This document shows positions 43,128-51,804 of a stretch of 64,000 bases of DNA, piece after piece. A model generated the notes under the pieces. That model ran no database searches. It saw only the letters and a list, made by a program, of their open reading frames with translations, and was not told the origin of the DNA. Source of the stretch: Streptomyces tibetensis (GTDB lineage Bacteria; Actinomycetota; Actinomycetes; Streptomycetales; Streptomycetaceae). The DNA lies in contig NZ_SZVW01000014.1 of NCBI RefSeq assembly GCF_007655005.1, positions 1 through 64,000 of the forward strand, given 5' to 3'. Position numbers and translations under genes: made by a program. The first letter of the stretch is position 1; each line of letters starts with the position of its first letter.

Positions 43128-44714
43128 GTGTTCAAGCGGAACCGATGCCTGCGGCGGGTGGCGGCCATCGCGTCCATATCGGCCCTGCTCGCCGGGTGCG
43201 GCGTGCTGTCGTCCGACACCCCGGAGGACGAAGGACCGATCGTCGTGGGCACCACCAGCGCGCCCAGCACGCTCGACCCTGCCGCGTCGTGGGACAGCTC
43301 CTGGGAGCTGTTCCGCAACATCTACCAGACCCTCCTGAGCTATCCGACGGGCGCGAGCACGCCTCAGCCGGACGCCGCCGAGAGCTGCGGCTTCAGCGAC
43401 TCCTCGAACCAGGTCTACCGCTGTGAGCTGCGGGAGGGCCTGACGTTCTCCAACGGCGACGCCCTCGACGCCCGGGCGGTGAAGTACTCGTTCGACCGGA
43501 TCCGCAAGATCAACGTCAACGGCGGCCCCGCCGGTCTCCTGGGCAGCCTCGAGCGGGTCCAGGCACCGAGCGAGCGTGAGGTGATCTTCCACCTCAACAA
43601 GCCCGATTCGACCTTCCCGTTCGTGCTCGCCACCCCCGCCATGTCCATCGTGTCCCCGGACGCCTACCCGGACGACAGCCTGCGCAAGGGCGACGACGTG
43701 GTCGGGTCCGGGCCGTACACCCTCGACTCGTACTCCGACGGCAAAGAGGCCGTCCTCGTCCGCAACGACTCCTACAAGGGCTACGCGGAGCGCCGGAACG
43801 ACGCGGTGACCGTCCGCTACTTCCAGGACTCCGACGCGATGGTGACGGCGCTGCGGGACGAGAAGATCGACGTGACCTACCGCGGTCTGGCGGCCGGTGA
43901 CGTCGTCGAGCTCCAGAGCAAGTCCTCCAACGACGAGGAGATCCAGCTCGTCGAGGGCACCGGCACCGACATCAACTACCTGGTGTTCAACCCGAAGGAC
44001 ACCTGGGCGAAGAAGAAGGCCGTGCGCCAGGCCATCGCGCAGGTCGTCGACCGGGCGGCGATCGCCCACAAGGTCTACAAGGACACCGTCGACCCGCTGT
44101 ACTCCATGGTCCCCAAGGGTCTCACGGGCCACACCACGGGATTCTTCGACGACTACGGCGACCCCGACGTCGCCAAGGCCCGCAAGATCCTCACCGAGGC
44201 GGGCATCAACCAGCGCGTCCCGCTCACCTTCTGGTACACCAGCGACCGCTACGGCTCCGAGACCGCCGGGGAGTTCAAGGAGCTGGAGCGCCAGCTCGAG
44301 GCCTCGGGCCTGTTCACGATCAGCCTGAAGAGCCGGCCGTGGAAGACGTACGTCGAGGGCTACCAGAAGGGCGAGTACCCGGTCTTCGGGCGTGGCTGGT
44401 TCCCCGACTTCCCGGACGCCGAGAACTTCATCGCGCCGTTCGTCGGCGACCAGAACGCCCTCGGCACGCCGTACCCGGCGCCCGAGATCACCGGTGACCT
44501 GCTGCCCCGCTCGCGCCGGGAGAGCGACCGCGCGAACGTGGTGAAGGAGTTCGAGGAGGCCCAGCAGATCCTCGTGGACGACGCGCGGCTGCTGCCGCTG
44601 TGGCAGGGCCGGCAGTACGTGGCGGCCAGCCGGGACGTCTCGGGCGCGGAGCGGGCCATGGACCCGTCGACGATCATGATGATGTGGGAGCTGCACCGCA
44701 AGACCGCCTGGTAG
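43128..44714 (+). CDS. Family-5 extracellular solute-binding lipoprotein (peptide/nickel type), solitary
   Basis: A 528-residue SBP_bac_5 protein. The signal peptide ends in lipobox LLAGC (C24). The mature protein shows IVVGTTSAPSTLDPAASWDS, LREGLTFSNGDALDARAVKY and DDVVGSGPYTLDSYSDGKEA. It would bind oligopeptides or similar ligands. No permease or ATPase gene is nearby, so it must work with a distant transporter or have a signalling role. GTG 43128 is chosen, seven bases after GAGGAG; GTG 43122 is too close to that site. Confidence 0.87.
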   Translation: MFKRNRCLRRVAAIASISALLAGCGVLSSDTPEDEGPIVVGTTSAPSTLDPAASWDSSWELFRNIYQTLLSYPTGASTPQPDAAESCGFSDSSNQVYRCELREGLTFSNGDALDARAVKYSFDRIRKINVNGGPAGLLGSLERVQAPSEREVIFHLNKPDSTFPFVLATPAMSIVSPDAYPDDSLRKGDDVVGSGPYTLDSYSDGKEAVLVRNDSYKGYAERRNDAVTVRYFQDSDAMVTALRDEKIDVTYRGLAAGDVVELQSKSSNDEEIQLVEGTGTDINYLVFNPKDTWAKKKAVRQAIAQVVDRAAIAHKVYKDTVDPLYSMVPKGLTGHTTGFFDDYGDPDVAKARKILTEAGINQRVPLTFWYTSDRYGSETAGEFKELERQLEASGLFTISLKSRPWKTYVEGYQKGEYPVFGRGWFPDFPDAENFIAPFVGDQNALGTPYPAPEITGDLLPRSRRESDRANVVKEFEEAQQILVDDARLLPLWQGRQYVAASRDVSGAERAMDPSTIMMMWELHRKTAW

Positions 44715-44743
44715 GCGGTCCGGCACCGGGCTTCCAGGGCGCG

Positions 44744-44766
44744 TTGTCAGTGGTCGCCTGTAGGTT
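44744..44766 (+). promoter_or_regulatory. DNA-damage-type (RecA-NDp) promoter of ung
   Basis: TTGTCAGTG, eight bases, then TAGGTT: a full match to the actinobacterial RecA-independent, PafBC-dependent damage promoter (TTGTCRGTG-N8-TAnnnT). Transcription would start near 44773, 34 bases before the ung GTG. The same -35-like word precedes dinB in this window. Confidence 0.78.
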
Positions 44767-44806
44767 CTGACGCCTGGAAGTGACCGCACATCGTGAGGAC
44801 GTTGAC

Positions 44807-45490
44807 GTGACCGACACCGCCATGCTGCCCGAGTCCTGGCGCGGGGTTCTGGGCGACGAGCTGCAGCAGCCCTGGTTCAAGGAGCTGACGGAGTTCGTGG
44901 AGGAGGAGCGGGCGAAGGGTGCCGTCCACCCGCCGCGCGAGGAGGTCTTCGCGGCGCTGGACGCCACGCCGTACGAGAAGGTCAAGGTCCTGATCCTCGG
45001 TCAGGACCCCTACCACGGCGAGGGCCAGGGGCACGGTCTGTGCTTCTCGGTCCGGCCGGGCGTGCGGATCCCGCCGTCCCTGCGCAACATCTACAAGGAG
45101 ATGCACCAGGAGCTGGGCACGCCGATCCCGGACAACGGCTATCTGATGCCGTGGGCCGAGCAGGGTGTGCTGCTGCTCAACGCGGTCCTCACGGTCCGCG
45201 GCGGCGAGGCCAACTCGCACAAGGGCCGGGGCTGGGAGAAGTTCACGGACGCCGTGATCCGGGCCGTGGCCGAGCGCCCCGACCCGGCGGTGTTCGTGCT
45301 GTGGGGCAACTACGCGCAGAAGAAGCTCCCGCTGATCGACCAGTCCCGGCACATCGTGGTCAAGGGCGCCCATCCCTCGCCCCTGTCGGCGAAGAAGTTC
45401 TTCGGCTCGCGCCCCTTCACGCAGATCAACGAGGCCGTGGCGGAGCAGGGCCACACGCCGATCGACTGGACGATCCCGAACCTGGGCTGA
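44807..45490 (+). CDS. ung: Uracil-DNA glycosylase, family 1
   Basis: A 227-residue enzyme with the family-1 motifs GQDPYHG (catalytic D67) and HPSPLS (H189). It removes uracil from DNA as the first step of base-excision repair. GTG 44807 has GAGG eight bases upstream; the longer frame would begin inside the promoter leader. An upstream damage-type promoter fits the function. A degenerate 36-39-base repeat follows the stop codon. Confidence 0.96.
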   Translation: MTDTAMLPESWRGVLGDELQQPWFKELTEFVEEERAKGAVHPPREEVFAALDATPYEKVKVLILGQDPYHGEGQGHGLCFSVRPGVRIPPSLRNIYKEMHQELGTPIPDNGYLMPWAEQGVLLLNAVLTVRGGEANSHKGRGWEKFTDAVIRAVAERPDPAVFVLWGNYAQKKLPLIDQSRHIVVKGAHPSPLSAKKFFGSRPFTQINEAVAEQGHTPIDWTIPNLG

Positions 45491-45508
45491 GCCTGCCGGC
45501 CGCGGGCC

Positions 45509-45622
45509 GTGCGGTGACGGGCTCGGTGTCCGAAGGCGCGAACGGTGCCGTGAGGGGCTCGGCGATGTCCGTGGCCGCGGAGCGTGCCGTGACGGGCCCG
45601 GTGGTGTCCGGAGCCGCCTGAG
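45509..45622 (+). repeat. Degenerate 36-39-bp tandem repeat after ung
   Basis: Three imperfect units start at 45509 (GTGCGGTGACGGGCTCGGTG), 45545 (GTGCCGTGAGGGGCTCGGCG) and 45584 (GTGCCGTGACGGGCCCGGTG), beginning 18 bases after the stop. The remaining bases of each unit (GTCCG..GCCGC) also align. Confidence 0.6.
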
Positions 45623-45685
45623 CCGGATCGCCCCCGCCTGCGGCTAGCGTCGACGGGAACAGCCGGCGAGTGTGCGGAGGGCGTC

Positions 45686-46189
45686 GTGGCGGAGCGACAG
45701 GAGCAGACGGCGCCGGATGCCGTGCTGACCCGGATCGGGCAGGTGGTCATGCTGCACCACGCGGGGGACCGGGAGGAGGCGCGGCACCGGTTCCTCGGCC
45801 TGTGGGCGGAGATCGGCGAGCACGGGGACCCGCTGCACCGCTGCACTCTCGCCCACTACCTCGCCGACACCCAGGACGACCCGGCGGACGAACTGGCGTG
45901 GGACCTTCGCGCGTTGACGGCCGCCGAGGAGGCCGGGGAGGAGGCCCTCGCGGTGACGGCGGTCGCCGCGCTCTACCCCTCCCTGCACCTGAACCTTGCC
46001 GACGACTACGTCAGACTGGGGCGCGGTGACGCCGCCCGCACACACCTGCGGTGGGCCCGGGAAGCCGCCACCGCCCTCACCGACGACGGCTACGCCGAGG
46101 GCGTGTGGGCGGCCATCGGACGGCTGGAGTCCCGGTTGGGAGAGGGCGGCGGCCGGGGGACGTGGACGCCGCCTCGACAGCGGCCCTGA
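45686..46189 (+). CDS. Hypothetical helical (TPR-like) protein
   Basis: A 167-residue protein made of helical repeats (TRIGQVVMLHHAGDREEARH; ADDYVRLGRGDAARTHLRWA) resembling degenerate tetratricopeptide units. There is no signal or membrane segment. GTG 45686 follows GGAGG by about seven bases. It is common in Streptomyces next to ung, from memory. Function unknown. Confidence 0.7.
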   Translation: MAERQEQTAPDAVLTRIGQVVMLHHAGDREEARHRFLGLWAEIGEHGDPLHRCTLAHYLADTQDDPADELAWDLRALTAAEEAGEEALAVTAVAALYPSLHLNLADDYVRLGRGDAARTHLRWAREAATALTDDGYAEGVWAAIGRLESRLGEGGGRGTWTPPRQRP

Positions 46190-46198
46190 CGCGACAGG

Positions 46199-46720
46199 TC
46201 AACGCCGGTACGTGTCGCGGCAGATCGTCGCCTCCGGGCTGTCCGCCCGCCATCCCCCGTAGCGCCGGCCCAGCGCGCACACGTCGGCGTCGTTGCTCGG
46301 GACGCTCTTCTCGATGTCCTGGCGTACCGCCTCCGACACGTCGCGGACGTCGGCGTGCGACCGCTGGGGACGCCGCGGTGCGGGCTCGGGGTGTTCCGGA
46401 CGCACGGGGCGCGGACGGGCGTCGTGGTGCCCGGGCTGCGGCACCCCGGATTGTCGCGAGGACGCCGGGGGAGCGGCCGGGCGGGTGGCCGGCACGGCCG
46501 CCTCCGGGCTGCGGGACGCCTCTTCGATGAGCAGCAGGGCCTCGCGGGCCGGTGCCTGCACGATGGGGGTCTGCGCCGCACCCTCCGGCTCCGGCGCAGA
46601 CGGCCGGGACGGTGCCACCGAGGGCCCCGGCGCGCCGGAATGCGGGACCGTCGTACAGCCGGAGAGGGCCGAGACCGCCACGGTCACCAGGAGCGTCGCT
46701 GTGGTCGTCGTTCGATGCAC
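46199..46720 (-). CDS. Putative lipoprotein of unknown function
   Basis: A 173-residue protein. The signal TTTTATLLVTVAVSALSGC has a lipobox LSGC (C22). A long Pro/Ala/Ser-rich disordered section follows. The conserved-looking C-terminal part is DVSEAVRQDIEKSVPSNDAD, VCALGRRYGGWRADSPEATI, CRDTYRR, with two cysteines that could pair. GTG 46720 is chosen because the lipobox then sits at the right distance; the longer frame adds 21 residues. No family is recognised. Confidence 0.65.
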   Translation of the reverse strand: MHRTTTTATLLVTVAVSALSGCTTVPHSGAPGPSVAPSRPSAPEPEGAAQTPIVQAPAREALLLIEEASRSPEAAVPATRPAAPPASSRQSGVPQPGHHDARPRPVRPEHPEPAPRRPQRSHADVRDVSEAVRQDIEKSVPSNDADVCALGRRYGGWRADSPEATICRDTYRR

Positions 46721-46913
46721 CCGCGCAACTCTGGTGCTTCGGGCCCGCGTTGGGGAGGCGGACAGGAGCAGGTTGCCCCGCACGGGTGATCTCGCACCCC
46801 GTACGGACGGCTCTCGTGTGACGGGGGTGACGTCCGGTGGTGATGGGCTTCGTCCAGTGATGCCGGGTGACGTGCAGTGATGCCGTGACGGCGGTGATGT
46901 GTGCGGCGGTGCG

Positions 46914-47426
46914 TCAGTCGCCGGTCGCGCCGTCGATGCGCTCGCGGAGCAGGTCGGCGTGGCCGTTGTGCCGCGCGTACTCCTCGATCATGTGGGTGTA
47001 GAGCCACCGCAGGTTGAACCGCTCGCCGGTGCGCCGGTGCTTGCCCTCCGTGATGTCGTCCAGGCCGAAGCGGGCGGCGTTGCGCCGGGCCGTCTCGATC
47101 TCGGCCTGCCAGGTGGTGTGGGCCTCCTGCCAGGTGTCCGCCTCGGTGAGGCGGAACTCGCCGTCGCGGTTCTCGTCGCTCCAGTAGATCGGCTGCGCGT
47201 CCTCACCCGTCAGTACCCTGCGGAACCAGCTCCGCTCCACGTCCGCCATGTGCCGGACCAGCCCCATCAGGGACAGGTCGGACGGCTCGGCGGCCGCGGT
47301 CCTGAGCTGCTCGTCGCTCAGGCCCTCGCACTTCCAGGCGAGGGTCCGGCGGTGGAAGTCCAACCAGCCTTCCAGCATGGTGCGCTCGTCGGCCGTGGGG
47401 GCGGGCATGGTGCGTTCGTTCATCAT
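46914..47426 (-). CDS. DinB/YfiT-superfamily protein (DUF664)
   Basis: A 170-residue four-helix-bundle protein with metal-ligand histidines in LVRHMADVERSWF and HMIEEYARHNGHADLLRERI. Relatives include mycothiol- or bacillithiol-dependent S-transferases and maleylpyruvate isomerase. In a mycothiol-using actinomycete a thiol-transferase role is plausible but not shown. AAGGA lies eight bases before the first of two consecutive ATG codons. Confidence 0.84.
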   Translation of the reverse strand: MMNERTMPAPTADERTMLEGWLDFHRRTLAWKCEGLSDEQLRTAAAEPSDLSLMGLVRHMADVERSWFRRVLTGEDAQPIYWSDENRDGEFRLTEADTWQEAHTTWQAEIETARRNAARFGLDDITEGKHRRTGERFNLRWLYTHMIEEYARHNGHADLLRERIDGATGD

Positions 47427-47469
47427 GGACGCATCCTTTCCGAGTCGCCCCTGCCGCACCACAAGTTTT

Positions 47470-48060
47470 TCAGCCCCCGAGCATCCCCTCCAGCAGTTCC
47501 CGCAGTCCGGCACGCACCTCCTCCAGGCTCGGCACGTCGGCACCGAACGACCCCGCCACGCAGCTGAACATCAGCCCGTCCGCCCAGGCGATCAGCGAGA
47601 GGGTGTGCCGGGCCGGATCCGTCGAGCCCATTGCGGCGACCAGCGCGGTGAGTCGGTCCCGGAAGCGGGCGCCCGTGGCGTCGAAGAAGGCTCGGAGCTC
47701 GGGGCGGCGCGTCGCCTCCAGGGCCAGTTCGTAGCGGGCGAGGGTGAGTGCGCGCTGCTGCGTCAGGGTCCGGTGGGTCGCCAGGGCCAGGGCGTTGGCG
47801 AGGGAGCCGGCACCGGCCTCGGGGCCCGGCATCTCGTGCAGGGCCAGCACCCGGGCCTCACGGTCGGCCAGGCGCCGAACCGCCAGCTCCAGCAGGGCCT
47901 GCCGGGTCCGCGCGAGGTTCGACGTGGAGCCCTGGGGGAGTCCGGCCAGCTCGTCGACCGCCCGGTGCGTCAGGCCGCGCATCCCGCGCTCGGCGAGCAG
48001 GGCGAGGGCGGTGTCGGCGACGAGGTCGGAGCGGGCGGGGCCTTCGGTGCGTGCGGGCAT
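47470..48060 (-). CDS. TetR-family repressor of the divergent monooxygenase
   Basis: A 196-residue TetR regulator: helix-turn-helix in VADTALALLAERGMRGLTHR and AVDELAGLPQGSTSNLARTR, then an all-helical ligand domain. It is divergent from a FAD monooxygenase, with two identical 14-bp operator dyads in the 79-base gap. It is thus a self-contained sensing and detoxification or catabolic pair. The ligand is unknown. Confidence 0.88.
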   Translation of the reverse strand: MPARTEGPARSDLVADTALALLAERGMRGLTHRAVDELAGLPQGSTSNLARTRQALLELAVRRLADREARVLALHEMPGPEAGAGSLANALALATHRTLTQQRALTLARYELALEATRRPELRAFFDATGARFRDRLTALVAAMGSTDPARHTLSLIAWADGLMFSCVAGSFGADVPSLEEVRAGLRELLEGMLGG

Positions 48061-48078
48061 GGGTTCACGCTACCCCTC

Positions 48079-48125
48079 TGACTACACCTGTAGTAACGTC
48101 GAAGGTGTCACTACAGGTGTAGTCA
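48079..48125. promoter_or_regulatory. Twin TetR operators between divergent genes
   Basis: TGACTACACCTGTAGT (48079-48094) and its exact reverse complement ACTACAGGTGTAGTCA (48110-48125) are separated by 15 bases. Each arm itself contains a dyad (ACTACA and TGTAGT). Both promoters must lie within this gap, so the TetR product almost certainly represses both genes here. Confidence 0.88.
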
Positions 48126-48139
48126 CCGAAGGAGGGGTC

Positions 48140-49327
48140 ATGGGACAGCCCGGGCATGCCGTCGTGATCGGCGGTGGGATCGGCGGTCTGACCGCTGCGG
48201 TCGCCCTGCATCAGCGTGGCCTGCGGGTCACCGTGCTGGAACGGGCCCGCTCGCTGGAACCGGTCGGCGCGGCGATCTCCCTCGCGCCCAACTCCCTGCG
48301 CGCGCTGGACGTCATCGGCCTCGGCGACGAGATCCGCGACCTCGCCGCCTGGTCGGGGGACGGAGGCCTGCGCAGCCCGAAGGGGCGGTGGCTGTCCCGC
48401 TCCTCCGCCGAGGCTGCCGCCCGGCGCTTCGGCGGGCCGCTCGTGCTGCTGCACCGCGCCACCCTGATCGAGCGCCTGGCCGCGCTGCTCCCCGCGGGAG
48501 CCGTCCGGACGGACGCCGCCGCGACCCTCGTCGACAGCGGCGGTCCCGGTCGGGCGGCCCGTGTCGCGACCGCGGACGGCGAACTCGAGGCCGACCTCGT
48601 GGTCGGCGCGGACGGGATCCGGTCCGCCGTGCGCGGAACGCTCTTCCCGCACCATCCGGGCGCCGTCTACTCCGGCTGGACGACCTGGCGGGTCGTGATC
48701 CCCGTCCCCGGCGCCCGGTTCACCTCGCACGAGACCTGGGGCCCGGGCCGCATCTGGGGCACGCACCCGCTGAAGGACGGCCGCGTCTACGCTTACGCCG
48801 GCGCCACGACCCCCGCCGGCGGACGGGCGCCCGACGACGAGAAGTCGGAGCTGCTGCGCCTGTTCGGTGACTGGCACGACCCGATCCCCGCCGTGCTCGC
48901 CGCCGTGCGCCCCGGGGACGTGCTGCGTCACGACGTCCACCACATCGCCGACCCCCTGCCCGCCTATCACCACGGCCGGGTCGCGCTGCTCGGCGACGCC
49001 GCGCACGCCATGACGCCGAGTCTCGGCCAGGGCGGCAACCAGGCCATCGAGGACGCCGTCGTCCTCGCCCACCACTGCGACGAACTCGCCGCCTACACCG
49101 CCGCCCGGCGCCCCCGCACGACCGCCATCGCCCGCCAGGCCGTGAAGGTGTCCCGCCTCAGCCTGATGAGCAGCCGGACCGGTCTTGCCGTGCGTGACAC
49201 GGCCATGAGGCTGCTGTCGCCGGCCGGGCCGGCCCTGTTCCTGCGCGGCTTCGACGGCATCGCCGACTGGCGGCCCCCGCAGACGGACGTCGTATGCTCC
49301 GAGCAGACCCCGGCAGGCAACGGCTAG
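48140..49327 (+). CDS. FAD-dependent aromatic-ring-type monooxygenase
   Basis: A 395-residue class A flavoprotein monooxygenase. It has the Rossmann motif VVIGGGIGGLTAAVALHQRG, the DG motif GADGIRSAVR and the FAD motif LLGDAAHAMTPSLGQGGNQA. Such enzymes hydroxylate phenols, antibiotics or polyketides with NAD(P)H and oxygen; related proteins inactivate tetracyclines or rifampicin. Regulation by a divergent TetR suggests induction by its substrate. AAGGAGGGG precedes the ATG. Substrate unknown. Confidence 0.87.
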   Translation: MGQPGHAVVIGGGIGGLTAAVALHQRGLRVTVLERARSLEPVGAAISLAPNSLRALDVIGLGDEIRDLAAWSGDGGLRSPKGRWLSRSSAEAAARRFGGPLVLLHRATLIERLAALLPAGAVRTDAAATLVDSGGPGRAARVATADGELEADLVVGADGIRSAVRGTLFPHHPGAVYSGWTTWRVVIPVPGARFTSHETWGPGRIWGTHPLKDGRVYAYAGATTPAGGRAPDDEKSELLRLFGDWHDPIPAVLAAVRPGDVLRHDVHHIADPLPAYHHGRVALLGDAAHAMTPSLGQGGNQAIEDAVVLAHHCDELAAYTAARRPRTTAIARQAVKVSRLSLMSSRTGLAVRDTAMRLLSPAGPALFLRGFDGIADWRPPQTDVVCSEQTPAGNG

Positions 49328-49340
49328 AGGAGATCACCCC

Positions 49341-50246
49341 GTGAAGGTCGGCTGCATCGGACTCGGCGACATCGCGCAGAAGGCCTACCTCCCGGTCCTC
49401 GCCCTCCAGCCCGGCGTCGAACTGCACCTGCAGACCCGCACCCCCGCCACGCTCGACCGGGTCGCCGAGAACCTCCACATCCCGCAGGAGCGACGGCACA
49501 CCACCCTCGACTCGCTGCTCGCGGCGGACCTCGACGCGGCCTTCGTGCACGCGCCCACGCTCGTGCACCCGGAGATCGTGACGCGGCTGCTGGAGGCGGG
49601 CGTACCGACCTACGTCGACAAGCCCCTCGCCTACGAACTCGAGGACTCCGCGCGGCTGGTGGCGCTCGCCGAGGAGCGGGACGTGAGCCTCGCCGTCGGC
49701 TTCAACCGGCGTCACGCCCCCGGTTACACCCAGTGCGCGGACCATCCGCGCGAGCTCATCCTCATGCAGAAGAACCGCATCGGGCTGCCGGAGGAGCCCC
49801 GCGCGATGATCCTCGACGACTTCATCCACGTCGTCGACACCCTGCGCTTCCTGGTGCCGGGCGAGATCGACGACGTGACCGTGCGCGCCCGTGTCCGGGA
49901 CGGGCTGCTGCACCACCTGGTGCTCCAGCTCGCCGGGGACGGCTTCACCGCGCTCGGCGTGATGAACCGGCTCAGCGGTTCCGCCGAGGAGGTCCTCGAG
50001 GTGTCCGGGCAGGACACCAAACGGCAGGTGGTCAACCTCGCCGAGGTCGTCGACCACAAGGGACAGCCGACCGTGCGGCGACGCGGCGACTGGGTACCGG
50101 TGGCCCGGCAACGCGGGATCGAACAGGCGGTGCTGGTGTTCCTCGACGCGGTCCGGGCGGGCCGGGTGCTCAGCGCCCGGGACGCGCTGGAGACCCATGA
50201 GCTGTGCGAACGGGTCGTACGCGCGGTTCAGGAGCGGACCGCCTGA
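49341..50246 (+). CDS. Gfo/Idh/MocA-family oxidoreductase
   Basis: A 301-residue NAD(P)-dependent dehydrogenase-like protein (KVGCIGLGDIAQKAYLPVLA; GVPTYVDKPLAYELEDSARL with the EKP-type motif as DKP). The C-terminal beta-sheet domain is shorter than usual. It lies 13 bases after the monooxygenase with a good AGGAGA site and may share its transcript. Its last 77 bases overlap the convergent lnt gene. Substrate unknown, probably a sugar or cyclitol. Confidence 0.85.
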   Translation: MKVGCIGLGDIAQKAYLPVLALQPGVELHLQTRTPATLDRVAENLHIPQERRHTTLDSLLAADLDAAFVHAPTLVHPEIVTRLLEAGVPTYVDKPLAYELEDSARLVALAEERDVSLAVGFNRRHAPGYTQCADHPRELILMQKNRIGLPEEPRAMILDDFIHVVDTLRFLVPGEIDDVTVRARVRDGLLHHLVLQLAGDGFTALGVMNRLSGSAEEVLEVSGQDTKRQVVNLAEVVDHKGQPTVRRRGDWVPVARQRGIEQAVLVFLDAVRAGRVLSARDALETHELCERVVRAVQERTA

Positions 50247-51735
50247 TCCGCAGGGCCCGTCCGCCCTCGCCGGCGGCCCACAGGGCGAGGATCAGCATCG
50301 CCGCGTGCACCGTCCAGTCGCCGTGGCGGACGTAGGGCGTGGTGCCGTGGGCGAGGGGAAGGTCGTAGACCCGCGCGGCGGAGGCGTCCGTGCCGAGCCA
50401 TGATCCGGCGCGCTGTCCGTCCGGGCCGTAGACGGCGGAGACGCCCGTCAGGGTCGCGTGCACCATGGGGCGGCCGGTCTCGGCGGCCCGCAGAGCGGCC
50501 AGCGACGCGTGCTGCTCGGGTGCCCAGCTGTGCTGGAACGAGGACGTCGACGACTGGCCGATCAGCACGTCGACGCCCTCCCGGGTGAGGTGACGGGTCA
50601 TGTCCGGGAAGGCGGTCTCGAAGCACACCAACGGGCCGACGCGCAGATCGTCGCCGACGTTCATCACGATCGGCTGCGAGCCGCGCCTGCGGTCCTCGCC
50701 CGCGGCCTTGCCGACCGAGGTGGCCCAGCCGAGCAGGGAGCGGGCCGGGATGTACTCGCCGAACGGCACGAGCCGCATCTTGTCGTAGCGCTCGCCGGTC
50801 AGGCCGTCGGGCCCGACCAGGACCGAGCTCTTGTAGATGCCGGGCTTGTCGGAGCGCCGGGCGTCCACGTTGACGAGGATGTCGGCGCCCGTCGCACGGG
50901 AGAGGTCCGCGAGCCGCCGGGCGAGATCGGGCCGGTCCCCGAGGTCGAAACCGACGCTGCTCTCGCCCCAGACGATCAGGTCGACGTCCTGCCCGGCCAG
51001 CCGGCGGGTGAGCTGCTCCTCACGGTCGAACCGGCCGTCGGGGCCGGCGATGACACCCGGCTGTACGACCGCGATCCTCACGTGGCCGTCGACGGCGGGG
51101 CGCGGTGAGAACGCCCAGGCGGCGGAGGTGGCCGCAGCCGTGGCGACCAGACCGGCCATGGCGGGCACCCGGGCCCTGCGGACCGCGACCAGGACGGCGA
51201 CCGCCACGTTGACGGCCACGAGCAGGTAGCTGAGCAGCCACACCCCGCCGACCGAGGCGAGCCGCAGCGCGGGCTCGGCCTGCCACTGGCTGCTGCCGAG
51301 CATGCCCCAGGGGCCGCCGAGTCCCTGCCAGGAGCGGACCAGCTCGATGGCCAGCCAGCCCGACGGCAGCACCAGCAGAGCCACCGCCACCCGGCTGCTG
51401 GAGGGGAGTCCGCCCAGGAGGCAGCGCACCAGCCGGCCCCACGGGGCCCACAGGGCGCCGAGGAGGGCGGCGATGAGGAAGGTGAACACGTTCAGACTCG
51501 GCAGCAGCCAGTGGTGCATGGCCAGCATGAAGCCGAAGCCGCCGCACCAGCCGTCGTACGCGGCCCGCTTCCCGGTCGGCGCGGTGCGCAGCAGCAGGAG
51601 CCAGGGCACCAGGGCGACGTAGGCGCACCACCACAGGGACGGCGCGGGGAAGGCGAGGACGGGGAGGGCGCCCGCGACCGCCGCGGCGGCCGAGCGGCGC
51701 CAGGGGGAGGCGAGCCAGTGGCCGAGCGTCTTCAT
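50170..51735 (-). CDS. lnt: Apolipoprotein N-acyltransferase
   Basis: A 521-residue membrane enzyme with about seven N-terminal helices and a CN-hydrolase domain. The catalytic triad is E258 (VWGESSVG), K319 (YDKMRLVPFGEYIP) and C371 (GPLVCFETAFPD). It N-acylates lipoproteins after signal peptidase II cleavage, so the lipoproteins of this window are potential substrates. Streptomycetes usually have two Lnt proteins; this is one. The C-terminal 25 residues are Arg/Pro-rich and overlap the convergent oxidoreductase gene. AGGAGG is six bases before the ATG. Confidence 0.93.
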   Translation of the reverse strand: MKTLGHWLASPWRRSAAAAVAGALPVLAFPAPSLWWCAYVALVPWLLLLRTAPTGKRAAYDGWCGGFGFMLAMHHWLLPSLNVFTFLIAALLGALWAPWGRLVRCLLGGLPSSSRVAVALLVLPSGWLAIELVRSWQGLGGPWGMLGSSQWQAEPALRLASVGGVWLLSYLLVAVNVAVAVLVAVRRARVPAMAGLVATAAATSAAWAFSPRPAVDGHVRIAVVQPGVIAGPDGRFDREEQLTRRLAGQDVDLIVWGESSVGFDLGDRPDLARRLADLSRATGADILVNVDARRSDKPGIYKSSVLVGPDGLTGERYDKMRLVPFGEYIPARSLLGWATSVGKAAGEDRRRGSQPIVMNVGDDLRVGPLVCFETAFPDMTRHLTREGVDVLIGQSSTSSFQHSWAPEQHASLAALRAAETGRPMVHATLTGVSAVYGPDGQRAGSWLGTDASAARVYDLPLAHGTTPYVRHGDWTVHAAMLILALWAAGEGGRALRIRRSAPEPRVRPVRTAHGSPARPGR

Positions 51736-51804
51736 AGGCGCCTCCTACCCCGCGGGTGCCTTCAGTGTGCCCCCCGTGGACGATCTAGGACACCGGGCGC
51801 CGGG

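Noticed and set aside
47744..48139. N-terminal extension of the FAD monooxygenase frame
   Set aside because: It is antisense to the TetR gene and runs through the operators; the ATG after AAGGAGGGG is the true start.
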